A DNA stretch of 23,381 nt from Rhodospirillaceae bacterium. Lineage in GTDB: Bacteria > Pseudomonadota > Alphaproteobacteria > MPNO01 > UBA2964. Numbering within the stretch: the first letter of the stretch is position 1; every line of letters starts with the position of its first letter. The DNA lies in the NCBI GenBank assembly GCA_002712335.1, contig PATI01000052.1, forward strand, positions 4,257 through 27,637, in the 5' to 3' direction. The notes under the pieces were generated by a model. That model was not told the origin of the DNA and did no database searches. It saw only the letters and a program-made list of their open reading frames with translations. A program made the translations under genes and the position numbers. Positions 8,221 to 16,707 of the stretch are shown here, one piece after another.

Positions 8221-9213
8221 ATGACATCACTGATATACCCAAACGCAAACAAAATTGTACAACATAAGGTCAAAGCTGACCAAAATTACAGCAGACTAGA
8301 TAGTTTTATAGCCAGCGCTTTAGACAATCAATCGCGTACACGGATTAAAACTCTGATCCTTCAGGGGTATTTATCTTCCGAAGGAGAAACGATAACTGAC
8401 CCTTCACATCGGGTCAAACAGGGAACTAGTTATATATTAACCATTCCGGCTTTAGAATCCCCTATACCAGAGCCCGAGGATATTAAATTAGAAATTATCT
8501 ATGAAGATACCGATCTGATCGTAATAAACAAGCCAGCAGGACTTGTTGTACACCCCGCGCCAGGTAATAACAGCGGAACATTAGTAAATGCACTATTAGC
8601 TCATTGTGGTGATAGCCTTCATGGTATCGGTGGCGTAAGACGTCCGGGCATTGTTCACCGACTTGATAAGCACACAAGCGGATTAATGGTGGCAGCAAAA
8701 AATGATTCGTCTCACAATAGCCTATCAGTGCAATTTTCGAAACGTACCATAAATCGAGCTTATCAGGCCGTAGTTTGGGGTATACCACGGCCAAATTACG
8801 GAACAATGAAGGGAAATATTGGCAGACATAAAAGAAATAGAAAGAAAATGGCGGTCCTACAGAATAGCGGTAAAAGTGCTATTACAAATTACAAAGTTAT
8901 TAAACGATACTCCGATGTTGCAAGTCTTTTAGAATGTAAATTATCAACGGGGCGCACTCATCAAATTAGGGTTCACATGGCAGAGATGGGACACCCAGTT
9001 ATCGGTGACAGCATATATGGTGGAGGCATAAAGCGTGCCCGACGATCTAGGTTAAATAAGCAAACATACAATTATATTCAGCAATTAAATAGGCAAGCAC
9101 TCCATGCCTTTAAGTTAGGTTTCAAGCATCCCAAAACAGAAAAAAATGTTATGTATAACTCAAAATTACCTATTGAAATAAGAAGACTAATTAGTTTATT
9201 AGAAGACCTTTAA
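8221..9213 (+). CDS. rluD: 23S rRNA pseudouridine synthase, RluD family
   Basis: This is a 330-residue RluA/RluD-type enzyme. It has an S4 RNA-binding domain at about 22-75 (RLDSFIASAL through GTSYILTI) and the catalytic domain from about 90. The catalytic Asp149 is in HRLDKHTSG, preceded by INKPAGLVVHPAPG and followed by GRTHQIRVHMAEMGHPVIGD. RluD makes pseudouridines in helix 69 of 23S rRNA; family membership is certain and the exact target is by homology. The frame is open as far back as 7963, but that extension is antisense to the neighbouring membrane-protein gene and has no family similarity. The ATG at 8221 gives the normal length and N-terminus. rpoH follows on the same strand after about 107 bases. 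Confidence 0.9.
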   Translation: MTSLIYPNANKIVQHKVKADQNYSRLDSFIASALDNQSRTRIKTLILQGYLSSEGETITDPSHRVKQGTSYILTIPALESPIPEPEDIKLEIIYEDTDLIVINKPAGLVVHPAPGNNSGTLVNALLAHCGDSLHGIGGVRRPGIVHRLDKHTSGLMVAAKNDSSHNSLSVQFSKRTINRAYQAVVWGIPRPNYGTMKGNIGRHKRNRKKMAVLQNSGKSAITNYKVIKRYSDVASLLECKLSTGRTHQIRVHMAEMGHPVIGDSIYGGGIKRARRSRLNKQTYNYIQQLNRQALHAFKLGFKHPKTEKNVMYNSKLPIEIRRLISLLEDL

Positions 9214-9216
9214 CCT

Positions 9217-9245
9217 CTTGAAATATAGTAAATAAATACCAATAT
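9217..9245 (+). promoter_or_regulatory. Sigma-32-like promoter upstream of rpoH
   Basis: CTTGAAA (9217-9223) is followed after 15 bases by CCAATAT (9239-9245). This matches the heat-shock consensus CTTGAAA / CCCATNT at all but one defined position. Measured from CTTG, the spacing is 18 bases, as in alphaproteobacterial sigma-32 promoters. It lies just after the rluD stop and about 75 bases before the rpoH start. Autoregulation of rpoH by a sigma-32 promoter is known in Caulobacter; that it operates here is inference. Confidence 0.45.
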
Positions 9246-9320
9246 ATGTGAGTGATCTAAAAATAGAGGTTTGTTGTATATACGTACACGAGGTTTTTTT
9301 TATAAGTATGGTTGAAAATC

Positions 9321-10190
9321 ATGACATCTAATGTCCCTGCTCTCGGAAGACTCGATCCGCAGTCAAATCTAGCTCGTTACCTCTCGGAAATTCGAAAATT
9401 TCCAATCCTAGAGGTTCAAGAAGAGTTTATGCTCGCAAAGAATTGGACTGAACGGGATGATACAGAGTCTGCCCACAAACTAGTAACCAGTCATCTGCGC
9501 CTCGTCGCCAAAATTGCGATGGGTTATCGAGGATATGGTTTACCATTGGGAGAATTAATTTCCGAAGGTAATGTAGGGTTAATGCAAGCGGTTAAACGCT
9601 TTGACCCTGACAAAGGTTTTCGCTTATCCACCTACGCTATGTGGTGGATTAAAGCATCCATTCAAGAATATATATTGAGAACTTGGTCATTAGTGAAGAT
9701 AGGAACAACAGCAGCGCAAAAAAAATTGTTTTTTAACTTACGTAAAATTAAAGGTCACCTGCAAGCTATTGATGATGGCGACCTCTCGCCAGAAAACGTA
9801 AAAACCATTGCCGATAATCTGAATGTTCCCGAATCTGAGGTAATTTCGATGAACCGGCGCCTTGCCGGACCGGATAATTCCCTTAACGCTCCTTTGAAAA
9901 CTGAGGGAGATGGTGAATGGCAGGATTGGCTAGTTGATGAACGTGCGAACCAAGAGGAGCTGCTAGGAGAACAAGAAGAATTGGAAGGACGACGTAACCT
10001 TCTAAATCAAGCACTCGTGAACTTGAATGAACGAGAACGACATATTTTTGTAGAACGGCGTCTTACAGAAAATCCCAAAACATTAGAAGAACTCAGTGAG
10101 GTGTATAACATTTCACGAGAAAGGGTGAGGCAAATAGAAGTCCGTTCATTTGAAAAAGTACAAACAGCAATCAAAGCAGCAGCCTTATAG
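9321..10190 (+). CDS. rpoH: RNA polymerase sigma factor RpoH (sigma-32), first copy
   Basis: This 289-residue heat-shock sigma factor has region 2 with FRLSTYAMWWIKASIQEYIL, the diagnostic RpoH box QKKLFFNLR (about 133-141), region 3, and region 4.2 ending in ISRERVRQIEVRSFEKVQ. It directs polymerase to chaperone and protease promoters. I start at the ATG at 9321. A TTG at 9312 would add three residues, and neither has a well-placed ribosome binding site (the nearest GAGG is at 9290-9293). A seven-codon reading frame starting at the ATG at 9308 overlaps the start out of frame. A second RpoH homologue lies at 19570. The gene is convergent with purA, separated by 20 bases without a visible terminator. 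Confidence 0.93.
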   Translation: MTSNVPALGRLDPQSNLARYLSEIRKFPILEVQEEFMLAKNWTERDDTESAHKLVTSHLRLVAKIAMGYRGYGLPLGELISEGNVGLMQAVKRFDPDKGFRLSTYAMWWIKASIQEYILRTWSLVKIGTTAAQKKLFFNLRKIKGHLQAIDDGDLSPENVKTIADNLNVPESEVISMNRRLAGPDNSLNAPLKTEGDGEWQDWLVDERANQEELLGEQEELEGRRNLLNQALVNLNERERHIFVERRLTENPKTLEELSEVYNISRERVRQIEVRSFEKVQTAIKAAAL

Positions 10191-10210
10191 ATTTTTTCGT
10201 TATTGATCGC

Positions 10211-11503
10211 TCATTCTGAGAAAGGGTCTTTGAGTAAAATTGTATCTTCTCTCTCTGGACTAGTAGATAAAAGAGAAATTGGTGCACCAATTAATTCCTC
10301 TATCTTTCGTATATATTTGATCGCTTCTGCAGGCATCTGTGACAAACTGCGTGTTCCGAATGTACTTCGAGTCCAACCCTCGATTGTTTCATAAATAGGT
10401 TCTATCTCAGATTGTAAGGTAGCCGTAGTTGGAAAGTAATCAAGATTTCGACCTTGATATCGATATCCCGTGCAAATCTTTAATTCGTCAAATTCGTCAA
10501 GAACATCTAGTTTAGTTAAGGCAATCCCATCTATTCCGCCTACTTTAACGGCCTGACGAACCATCACAGCATCGAACCAACCACATCTCCGACGGCGCCC
10601 TGTCACTGTACCAAATTCATTACCTCTTTCTCCTAGTTTCTCGCCAACTTGGTTATTCTGTTCTGTGGGAAATGGGCCACTGCCAACTCTGGTTGTATAA
10701 GCTTTAGTTATCCCTAAGACATATCCCACGGTCTTAATTGATGTCCCAGACCCAACTGCCGCTTGCGCAGCATGGGTATTAGACGATGTTACGAACGGGT
10801 ATGTGCCATGATCTACATCGAGCATAGCACCTTGCGCTCCTTCGAAGAGGATACGTTTCCCCTTTTGGCTAGCTTCATCTAAATTTTGCCAAGCTCTATC
10901 AGCATAAGGAAGCAATTTAGGAGCTACTTCTACTAGATCATTAAGAAGTTTTCCCCGATCAATTAAAGTAGCACCTAGTCCTTTAAGTAAGGCATTATGA
11001 TGCTCTAGCAATTGATCTATTCGTATACCTAATATTTCTAATTCTGCAAGATCACAAACCCGAATTGCACGACGGGCTACCTTGTCCTCATAAGCGGGCC
11101 CTATACCACGCCCGGTGGTTCCTATTCTATCTTTGCCCCTTGCTTTTTCTCGGGCCTTATCTAAAGAACTATGTAGTGGTAAAATAAGGGATGCATTTTC
11201 AGCAATTTTTAGCGTTCTCGGACTAATATTAATACCCTGATTCCGCAGACCTTCAATCTCACCTAATAAAGCCCAAGGATCAATAACTACCCCGTTTCCG
11301 ATGATCGATAGCTTATCTGGGCGGACAACTCCGGATGGCAATAAGCTAAGTTTATAGGTTATGTTGTCAACTACGAGAGTATGACCCGCGTTATGCCCAC
11401 CCTGGAAGCGAACAACTACGTCTGCCCGGCTGGACAACCAATCAACAATCTTTCCTTTTCCTTCGTCACCCCATTGCGAGCCAACGACTGCCACGTTTAC
11501 CAT
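10211..11503 (-). CDS. purA: Adenylosuccinate synthetase
   Basis: This 430-residue enzyme joins IMP and aspartate with GTP to form adenylosuccinate, the first step from IMP to AMP. The GTP-binding glycine loop WGDEGKGK contains catalytic Asp13, and His41 is present in [41 protein letters not shown] and TKLDVLD are the other family signatures. The segment after SSNT reads [10 protein letters not shown], within normal variation. Full length matches the family. It follows hisZ by 8 bases on the same strand, so the two are co-transcribed; hisZ-purA adjacency is a familiar alphaproteobacterial arrangement. Confidence 0.97.
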   Translation of the reverse strand: MVNVAVVGSQWGDEGKGKIVDWLSSRADVVVRFQGGHNAGHTLVVDNITYKLSLLPSGVVRPDKLSIIGNGVVIDPWALLGEIEGLRNQGINISPRTLKIAENASLILPLHSSLDKAREKARGKDRIGTTGRGIGPAYEDKVARRAIRVCDLAELEILGIRIDQLLEHHNALLKGLGATLIDRGKLLNDLVEVAPKLLPYADRAWQNLDEASQKGKRILFEGAQGAMLDVDHGTYPFVTSSNTHAAQAAVGSGTSIKTVGYVLGITKAYTTRVGSGPFPTEQNNQVGEKLGERGNEFGTVTGRRRRCGWFDAVMVRQAVKVGGIDGIALTKLDVLDEFDELKICTGYRYQGRNLDYFPTTATLQSEIEPIYETIEGWTRSTFGTRSLSQMPAEAIKYIRKIEELIGAPISLLSTSPEREDTILLKDPFSE

Positions 11504-11511
11504 TTTGGATA

Positions 11512-12672
11512 TTATCCTTTTATTGGTTCTGGGCCAGATTCACCCAAATAATGTGAACAGGCCAAACGCATAGCCTCATCCGATAAATTAATCGAATCAT
11601 CAAGAGCTGAGACGGTTGTCCATCCATTACTCTGCAACTCGGATTTGAGTTTTCTGGAGGTATAAACGCCTACTAAAATTCGAGACTCCTTGGTTGAATT
11701 TTCAATCATGTCCAAAATCGAATCTACATAAAGAGTGACACCGGTAGCTTTCTCGCCGTTATCTTCAGAATTAGAGGCCCTAACTCTATACCTTCCACCA
11801 CGTGCTAGTTCACTTGCGGTTTCTCCAGAAAAAATTGTAAACCCGATCCCAGTATGATATTCAAATCCTCGGTTCTCGATAGGGTCTATTGTAAGCCTTA
11901 AGTTAGGAGATTCTGCACGTAACCTAATAACCACCTTTTCTAACCTTGATCTTTCTTCACAAGCAATATCTGGCAAATTCAATTCATTAAGACGTGGCAA
12001 AACGGTTTCGACCGGACCAGTAAAATTTAGTAAATCTGCCAATATATCAGCACTGGAACCTGCCACCCGTTTAATAGCTTCGGGATCTTTTCGATCAAGA
12101 GCTGCACGAAGGTCTAACAAGGTATCATCTGAAAAATCTAATTGTTCTAAAATGCTTGGCACCAAACGAGGTACAGTCAAGTCTACGCTAAAATTATCTG
12201 CTCCTACTGCGGTAATCGCATCCACTGCTAACATTATGATTTCTGCATCAGCTAAGGAAGACCCAGATCCTATCAATTCCGCTCCTACTTGAACGACCTG
12301 ACGCCCGGGCCGCAACTGGCTACCTCGAACACGCAAAACATCTCCTGCGTACGATAACCTCAATGGGCGAGGAGCTTTACTTAAACGAGTACGAGCAATT
12401 CTTGCTATTTGTGGAGTAATATCAGCGCGCACACCCATCATGCGCTGAGAAACAGGGTCCATTAATCTAAATGTCTGCGTCGTTAATGCAGAACCCGCTC
12501 CGCTAAGCAGACCATCTTCAAATTCAATTAATGGAGTTTTAACTCGTTCATACCCATTTCGTCCGAAAACAGTAATAATTTGTTCAACTGTCTCCGCCTC
12601 TAAGACAGCATCATCTGGTAAGATATCTCTCAAGCCTGTCGGCAGTAGGGTATTTTCTCCATCCTCAATCAT
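11512..12672 (-). CDS. hisZ: ATP phosphoribosyltransferase regulatory subunit
   Basis: This 386-residue HisRS-like protein allosterically controls, and is needed by, the short-form ATP phosphoribosyltransferase HisG at the first step of histidine synthesis. Seen are the N-terminal [14 protein letters not shown], the motif-2-like segment [17 protein letters not shown] with [11 protein letters not shown], and [13 protein letters not shown] with [10 protein letters not shown], in a protein without the C-terminal anticodon-binding domain of true HisRS. I use the ATG at 12672, which has GGCAG upstream; a TTG at 12684 would add four residues but has no ribosome binding site. purA follows directly. 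The upstream region holds an unusual inverted repeat. Confidence 0.92.
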   Translation of the reverse strand: MIEDGENTLLPTGLRDILPDDAVLEAETVEQIITVFGRNGYERVKTPLIEFEDGLLSGAGSALTTQTFRLMDPVSQRMMGVRADITPQIARIARTRLSKAPRPLRLSYAGDVLRVRGSQLRPGRQVVQVGAELIGSGSSLADAEIIMLAVDAITAVGADNFSVDLTVPRLVPSILEQLDFSDDTLLDLRAALDRKDPEAIKRVAGSSADILADLLNFTGPVETVLPRLNELNLPDIACEERSRLEKVVIRLRAESPNLRLTIDPIENRGFEYHTGIGFTIFSGETASELARGGRYRVRASNSEDNGEKATGVTLYVDSILDMIENSTKESRILVGVYTSRKLKSELQSNGWTTVSALDDSINLSDEAMRLACSHYLGESGPEPIKG

Positions 12673-12986
12673 ATTTTCTGCCAATAATTAAAATTAAATT
12701 AATTATATTTTTATTTTAGCCTGAGGTATCTAGCGGGTATAGGAGTTTTGCGCAAATATTAAAATATTTAAGATTAAAATAGTATTGTGATCCCCTCCAT
12801 CATTCCTTCCACATTTAAGAGATAAAAAAACCTGAGTCTAGGTAAACTCCTCTATACCCCCTTCCCGCTTCTACTAACTGATGAATATTCATTTGAATCC
12901 TCTATTAGATTATTCATAATGGTTCCAGTTCTTTTTTTAGGCAAGAACGACTGACTAACACAATAAAATTAGAGTTATTTAATAAA
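12673..12986. other. Divergent intergenic region with imperfect inverted repeat
   Basis: This 314-base, AT-rich region lies between hisZ (minus) and the carbonic-anhydrase-like gene (plus). GGGTATAGGAGTTT (12735-12748) is mirrored by AAACTCC-TC-TATACCC (12844-12859), giving 14 pairs with a 2-base bulge across 95 bases. CCTGAG..TCTAG occurs on the same strand at 12720-12733 and 12831-12841. Read on the minus strand, ACCT...AGGT (about 12830-12843) is followed by seven T, a weak terminator-like shape. A minus-strand nine-codon frame (MMEGITILF) with AAGGA just before it lies inside. This could be a leader or attenuator for hisZ or a small RNA; nothing here is a recognised family. Confidence 0.35.
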
Positions 12987-13652
12987 TTGAATAAAAACAT
13001 ACAAAAAGATTTAACTGGGGAAGATCTAATTAATAGTTGGCTTAGATTTGCAAGAAATAAAGTCAAGCTAAACATAGATACAAAGTGTAATAATCCTTTA
13101 AAGGGAAGTACCCAAAACCCTAAAGCTTTATTTATAGCGGCCGCTGATTATTCTATAGACCCTCACGCTCTTTCAGGAGCACCACAAGGTACATTTTATA
13201 TTATCAAAAATGTTGCTGGGGTTGTCACTCCAAGTGAAGGCAATGGCACTGACCTATCAATTGGAGCTGCTTTAGAATTTGGCGTTAGAGTTTATGAAAT
13301 TAAACATATAATCTTAATGACAAGCCCACACTGCGGTTTACTCAATTGTCTCCTGAACGAGGACGTCGAAAATATTAGTCCATTAATCGACGGCAAATAC
13401 CTTCCAAAGTGGATAAATATTGTCGCTTCAGCAATAAATCGCGTAGCATCCCAAGACTTATCAAATGAAGAACGCAAACGTTTATGTAGTCAAGAATTAA
13501 CCAAAATTTCGTTTGAAAATCTTATGACTTACCCATGGATACTTGATAAACTATATGAAGGCGAATTAAATTTACAGGGGTGGTATCATGATATTTGCAA
13601 TCAAGAATTTGCATGTTTTGATCCAAAGACCGATAGCTTTGTAAGTAGCTAA
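12987..13652 (+). CDS. Beta-carbonic-anhydrase-like protein lacking zinc ligands
   Basis: This 221-residue protein has the beta-carbonic anhydrase layout: FIAAADYSIDPHAL (50-62) for the usual xxxCADSRVDPxxL, GTFYIIKNVAGVVTP for the FVVRNVA strand, GTDLSIGAALEFGVRVYEIKHIILM for the GTSAAIEYAV helix and following strand, then TSPHCGLL for GHSxCGGI. The three zinc ligands of a normal enzyme (Cys42, His98, Cys101 in E. coli Can) align with Ala52, Ser113 and Cys116, so two of three are lost. The Asp of the Asp-Arg dyad remains (Asp54), but Arg is Ser56. Conventional zinc catalysis is unlikely; a regulatory or ligand-binding role is open. The start is TTG at 12987, the only conventional start before the domain, with a weak ribosome binding site. 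It sits antiparallel between serA and hisZ and overlaps the serA 3' end by 4 bases. Confidence 0.75.
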   Translation: MNKNIQKDLTGEDLINSWLRFARNKVKLNIDTKCNNPLKGSTQNPKALFIAAADYSIDPHALSGAPQGTFYIIKNVAGVVTPSEGNGTDLSIGAALEFGVRVYEIKHIILMTSPHCGLLNCLLNEDVENISPLIDGKYLPKWINIVASAINRVASQDLSNEERKRLCSQELTKISFENLMTYPWILDKLYEGELNLQGWYHDICNQEFACFDPKTDSFVSS

Positions 13653-15247
13653 CAGGTGGGCTCGATTGAAGGAAAATTTAATTGAGTAACTTCCAAAACG
13701 TGCGGAACACCTCTTATCTTATCCATAACATCTTCACTTATCTCTTTGTCTAGCTCTAGTAAAGCCACAGCGTTTCCTCCACGTTTTGTTCGACCAAGGA
13801 TAAAATTAGCAATGTTGACATCTTCATTAGCCATAGCCATGCCCAAGGACCCAATAATACCCGGCATATCATTATTTACCGTATAAATCATTTGACGACC
13901 CAGCGAGGCTTCCATGGGAACACCACCGATATCTACAATACGAGGTTTGTCTCCACCAATTAGTGTGCCTGCCACTGAAAGTTGGTTTTGCTCAGTTTTG
14001 ACCTTTAACCTCACTAGTGTTTGATATTCACATTCTCTTTCATGGTTAACAATTGAAACATCTATATCACGATCCCTAGCGATTACAGGAGCATTGACCA
14101 TATTTATAGATTCCATGGCCGGTGCCATTAGGCCCTTTAGAGCGCAAGCTGTGACGGGTTTGGTATTTAAGCCAGCTGCATGTCCCTCATATTCAATAGT
14201 TATTGACTGCAATCCAGTTCTCATTACCTGGCCCGCAAATCCACCGAGCAACTCTGCTAATTTCATATAGGGCATTAGTTTTGGTGCATCTTCTGCCGTT
14301 ACAGAAGCCATATTAATCGCATTCACGACTGCTCCGTTTTTAAGGTAATCTGACATTTGCTCGGCAACCTGCAGTGCAACATTTTCTTGTGCTTCTGCGG
14401 TGGCTGCACCCAAATGGGGCGTTGCAATAACATTTTTTAAACCAAACAGGCTGTAATTTTCTGGCGGTTCAGTTGGAAATACATCTACAGCAAACCCTCC
14501 AACTTTACCCGACTCCAACGCAGATTTGATATCTTTCTCTGCTACCAACTCACCTCGAGCACAATTAATAATTAGGACCCCATCTCGCATCCTAGCGATT
14601 GATTCTGCTTTGAGTATTTCTCTGGTAACATCCGTAAGAGGTGTATGCAGGGTAATTACATCCGCTCTAGAAAAAAGTTCCTCTAATTCTACTTTTTCTG
14701 CACCAAGATCCTGCGATCGATCCAAGGTAAGAAATGGATCATATGCGACGACACGCATTTTTAGTCCAATAGCACGTTCTGCAACTCGCGACCCTATATT
14801 ACCACAACCAATAATTCCAAGCGTTTTGCCTGTAAGTTCAACCCCCATAAATCTGGATTTTTCCCATTTACCAGATTGAGTCATTTGATCAGCGGAGGGG
14901 ATCTGCCGCGCTAAAGCAAACATCATAGCAATAGCGTGCTCTGCTGTCGTTATAGCATTTCCGAAGGGTGTGTTCATTACGACTACCCCATTAGCTGATG
15001 CCGCTTCTATATCTATATTATCGACGCCGATGCCAGCCCTGCCAACAACCTTTAAGTTTTTTGCTGAAGCGAGGACCTCAGCGGTAACCTTGGTGGCTGA
15101 ACGTACGACCAATCCATTGTAATCATGAATACAATTAATCAAATCTTCTGAACTCATACCAGTTTTAACATCTACTTCTAAACCACGGTTTTTAAAAATT
15201 TCAACCGCTCGTGAGCTTAAACTGTCGGAGATTAGCACTTTTGTCAT
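13649..15247 (-). CDS. serA: D-3-phosphoglycerate dehydrogenase
   Basis: This 532-residue long-form PGDH oxidises 3-phosphoglycerate to 3-phosphohydroxypyruvate with NAD, the first step of serine synthesis. Residues seen are the NAD motif GCGNIGSR (147-154), catalytic Arg231 in NCARGELV, Glu260 in VFPTEPP and His278 in TPHLGAAT. They are followed by the intervening allosteric domain (about 310-450) and a C-terminal ACT domain (about 455-525; NNDMPGIIGSLGMAMANEDV) that usually binds serine for feedback inhibition. It follows serC by 12 bases in one operon, so the first two serine-pathway steps are co-expressed. Confidence 0.97.
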   Translation of the reverse strand: MTKVLISDSLSSRAVEIFKNRGLEVDVKTGMSSEDLINCIHDYNGLVVRSATKVTAEVLASAKNLKVVGRAGIGVDNIDIEAASANGVVVMNTPFGNAITTAEHAIAMMFALARQIPSADQMTQSGKWEKSRFMGVELTGKTLGIIGCGNIGSRVAERAIGLKMRVVAYDPFLTLDRSQDLGAEKVELEELFSRADVITLHTPLTDVTREILKAESIARMRDGVLIINCARGELVAEKDIKSALESGKVGGFAVDVFPTEPPENYSLFGLKNVIATPHLGAATAEAQENVALQVAEQMSDYLKNGAVVNAINMASVTAEDAPKLMPYMKLAELLGGFAGQVMRTGLQSITIEYEGHAAGLNTKPVTACALKGLMAPAMESINMVNAPVIARDRDIDVSIVNHERECEYQTLVRLKVKTEQNQLSVAGTLIGGDKPRIVDIGGVPMEASLGRQMIYTVNNDMPGIIGSLGMAMANEDVNIANFILGRTKRGGNAVALLELDKEISEDVMDKIRGVPHVLEVTQLNFPSIEPTC

Positions 15248-15259
15248 AATATCCTCACA

Positions 15260-16435
15260 TTACTTCTCGAATTTTGCTTTGACCGTTGCGTAAGCCCAAT
15301 CCAGCCAAGGAAATAAAATTTTTAGATCTTGTTTGGAAATTGTTGCTCCGGCCCAAATTCGCAGCCCAGGCGGAGCATCTCTGTAACCATTTATGTCATA
15401 AGCAACATTTTCATTCTCTAACAAAGTTTCTATTCTCTTAGTTATTTGTTTTTGTTCATCCTTCGATTGCTCACAAAACCACTTATCGACGATGCTTAGA
15501 CATACTGACGTGTTAGATCTGATATCCGGATCTTCAGCAAGAAACTCGACCCATTCAGTATCATTGACCCAATCTGAGATTGCGCTCAAATTAGAACGAG
15601 CTCGTTCAAAAAGGACCTTAGACCCACCAATTTTTTCCGCCCATTTTAAGCCATCAAGAGCATCCTCAACACATAGCATGGAGGGTGTGTTTATTGTCTC
15701 GCCGCGGAAAATTCCTTCATTAATTCCACCGCCGGCGGTCAATCGAAAAATTTTGGGCAAAGGCCACTGAGGGACATAGCTTTCTAGGCGTTCTACTGCA
15801 CGAGGACTTAAGATTAAAACACCATGCTGAGCTTCACCCCCCATTACTTTCTGCCAAGAATAGGTAACAACATCAAGTTTTTCCCAAGGCAATTCCATAG
15901 CAAATACAGCAGAAGTTGCATCACAAATTGCTAATCCTTGGCGATCATTTTGTATCCAATTTGCATGTGGCACCTTTACACCTGATGTCGTCCCGTTCCA
16001 GGTAAAAACAACATCTCGCGACCAATCAACCTGTCCTAGATTCGCTATTTGACCGTAGGGCGCTTTTATAATTCTTACGTCTTCGATTTTAAGCTGTTTG
16101 GTAATGTCAGTTACCCAGCCAAAACCAAAACTTTCCCATGCCAAAACATCCACACCGCGGGCGCCTAAGAGAGACCAAAGGGCTATTTCCACTGCACCTG
16201 TATCCGATGCTGGAACTATTCCAATAAGATAATTTTCTGGTAAATCGAGAATAGCTCTAGATCGTTCCAACAACTCAGCGATCCGCTCTTTCCCCTCAGT
16301 AGAACGGTGTGATCTTCCTACTAATGCGTTAGCAAGTACTGATTCACTCCACCCCGGCCGTTTGGCACACGGGCCCGAAGAAAAACAAGGGTTATTTGGT
16401 AGCTGCGCAGGACGCGCAAAGCTTTCATTTGTCAT
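15260..16435 (-). CDS. serC: Phosphoserine aminotransferase (alphaproteobacterial type)
   Basis: This 391-residue PLP enzyme transaminates 3-phosphohydroxypyruvate to phosphoserine. [16 protein letters not shown] and [13 protein letters not shown] near the N-terminus and [20 protein letters not shown], with PLP lysine about Lys196, mark the SerC subgroup typical of alphaproteobacteria rather than the E. coli type. Ten more residues could be added from an ATG at 16465, but the ATG at 16435 is preceded by GGGAGAG at good spacing and matches the family N-terminus. It is the first gene of serC-serA. The leader between it and the likely -10 (TATGAT, minus strand, 16521-16526) is highly structured. 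Confidence 0.94.
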   Translation of the reverse strand: MTNESFARPAQLPNNPCFSSGPCAKRPGWSESVLANALVGRSHRSTEGKERIAELLERSRAILDLPENYLIGIVPASDTGAVEIALWSLLGARGVDVLAWESFGFGWVTDITKQLKIEDVRIIKAPYGQIANLGQVDWSRDVVFTWNGTTSGVKVPHANWIQNDRQGLAICDATSAVFAMELPWEKLDVVTYSWQKVMGGEAQHGVLILSPRAVERLESYVPQWPLPKIFRLTAGGGINEGIFRGETINTPSMLCVEDALDGLKWAEKIGGSKVLFERARSNLSAISDWVNDTEWVEFLAEDPDIRSNTSVCLSIVDKWFCEQSKDEQKQITKRIETLLENENVAYDINGYRDAPPGLRIWAGATISKQDLKILFPWLDWAYATVKAKFEK

Positions 16436-16458
16436 TTTTAACTCTCCCTTACAGAAGA

Positions 16459-16492
16459 GGCGCAACCCGTTGGGGGGCTGTGGCCCGTCGCC
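16459..16492 (-). promoter_or_regulatory. Structured serC leader RNA (candidate serC motif)
   Basis: On the minus strand, 24 bases before the serC ATG, three helices nest. An outer stem pairs 16489-16492 with 16459-16462 (GGCG/CGCC). Inside are a hairpin GGGC-CACA-GCCC (16475-16486) and, immediately adjacent, CCC-AAC-GGG (16466-16474), together giving a three-way junction. GC pairs dominate in an otherwise AT-rich region. A serC RNA motif has been described upstream of serC in alphaproteobacteria; position and compact size fit, but I cannot compare with its consensus. A -10-like TATGAT at 16521-16526 would place the transcript start about 80 bases before the ATG. Serine-linked control of serC-serA is the natural guess. 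Confidence 0.5.
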
Positions 16493-16707
16493 CTTTTATT
16501 CGGAACTGGTACAAGCGTCAATCATAGATTTAGTATTTATGCTAATTATGCAATTTTGTCGCACGCTTACCTAAATTAAGAAAATTATCCTTTTTTTAAA
16601 TAATATTCTTTTGCGTTAAAATTCTATTAAGATGATGACCTGAAATGTGATATGACTTTGTAATCAAGTATTTACTAAAATAATATTTTACCCAGAATGG
16701 GGGAGTT

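Noticed and set aside
10203..10394. A 63-codon plus-strand frame after rpoH
   Set aside because: It lies antisense to the purA 3' end and shows no domain.
12688..12702. TTAA-N7-TTAA (CtrA-like) before hisZ
   Set aside because: It falls in an almost pure A/T run where the pattern arises trivially.
14526..14879. A 117-codon plus-strand frame inside serA
   Set aside because: It is the mirror of a strongly conserved enzyme gene, with low-complexity Ser/Arg/Pro composition and no recognisable domain.
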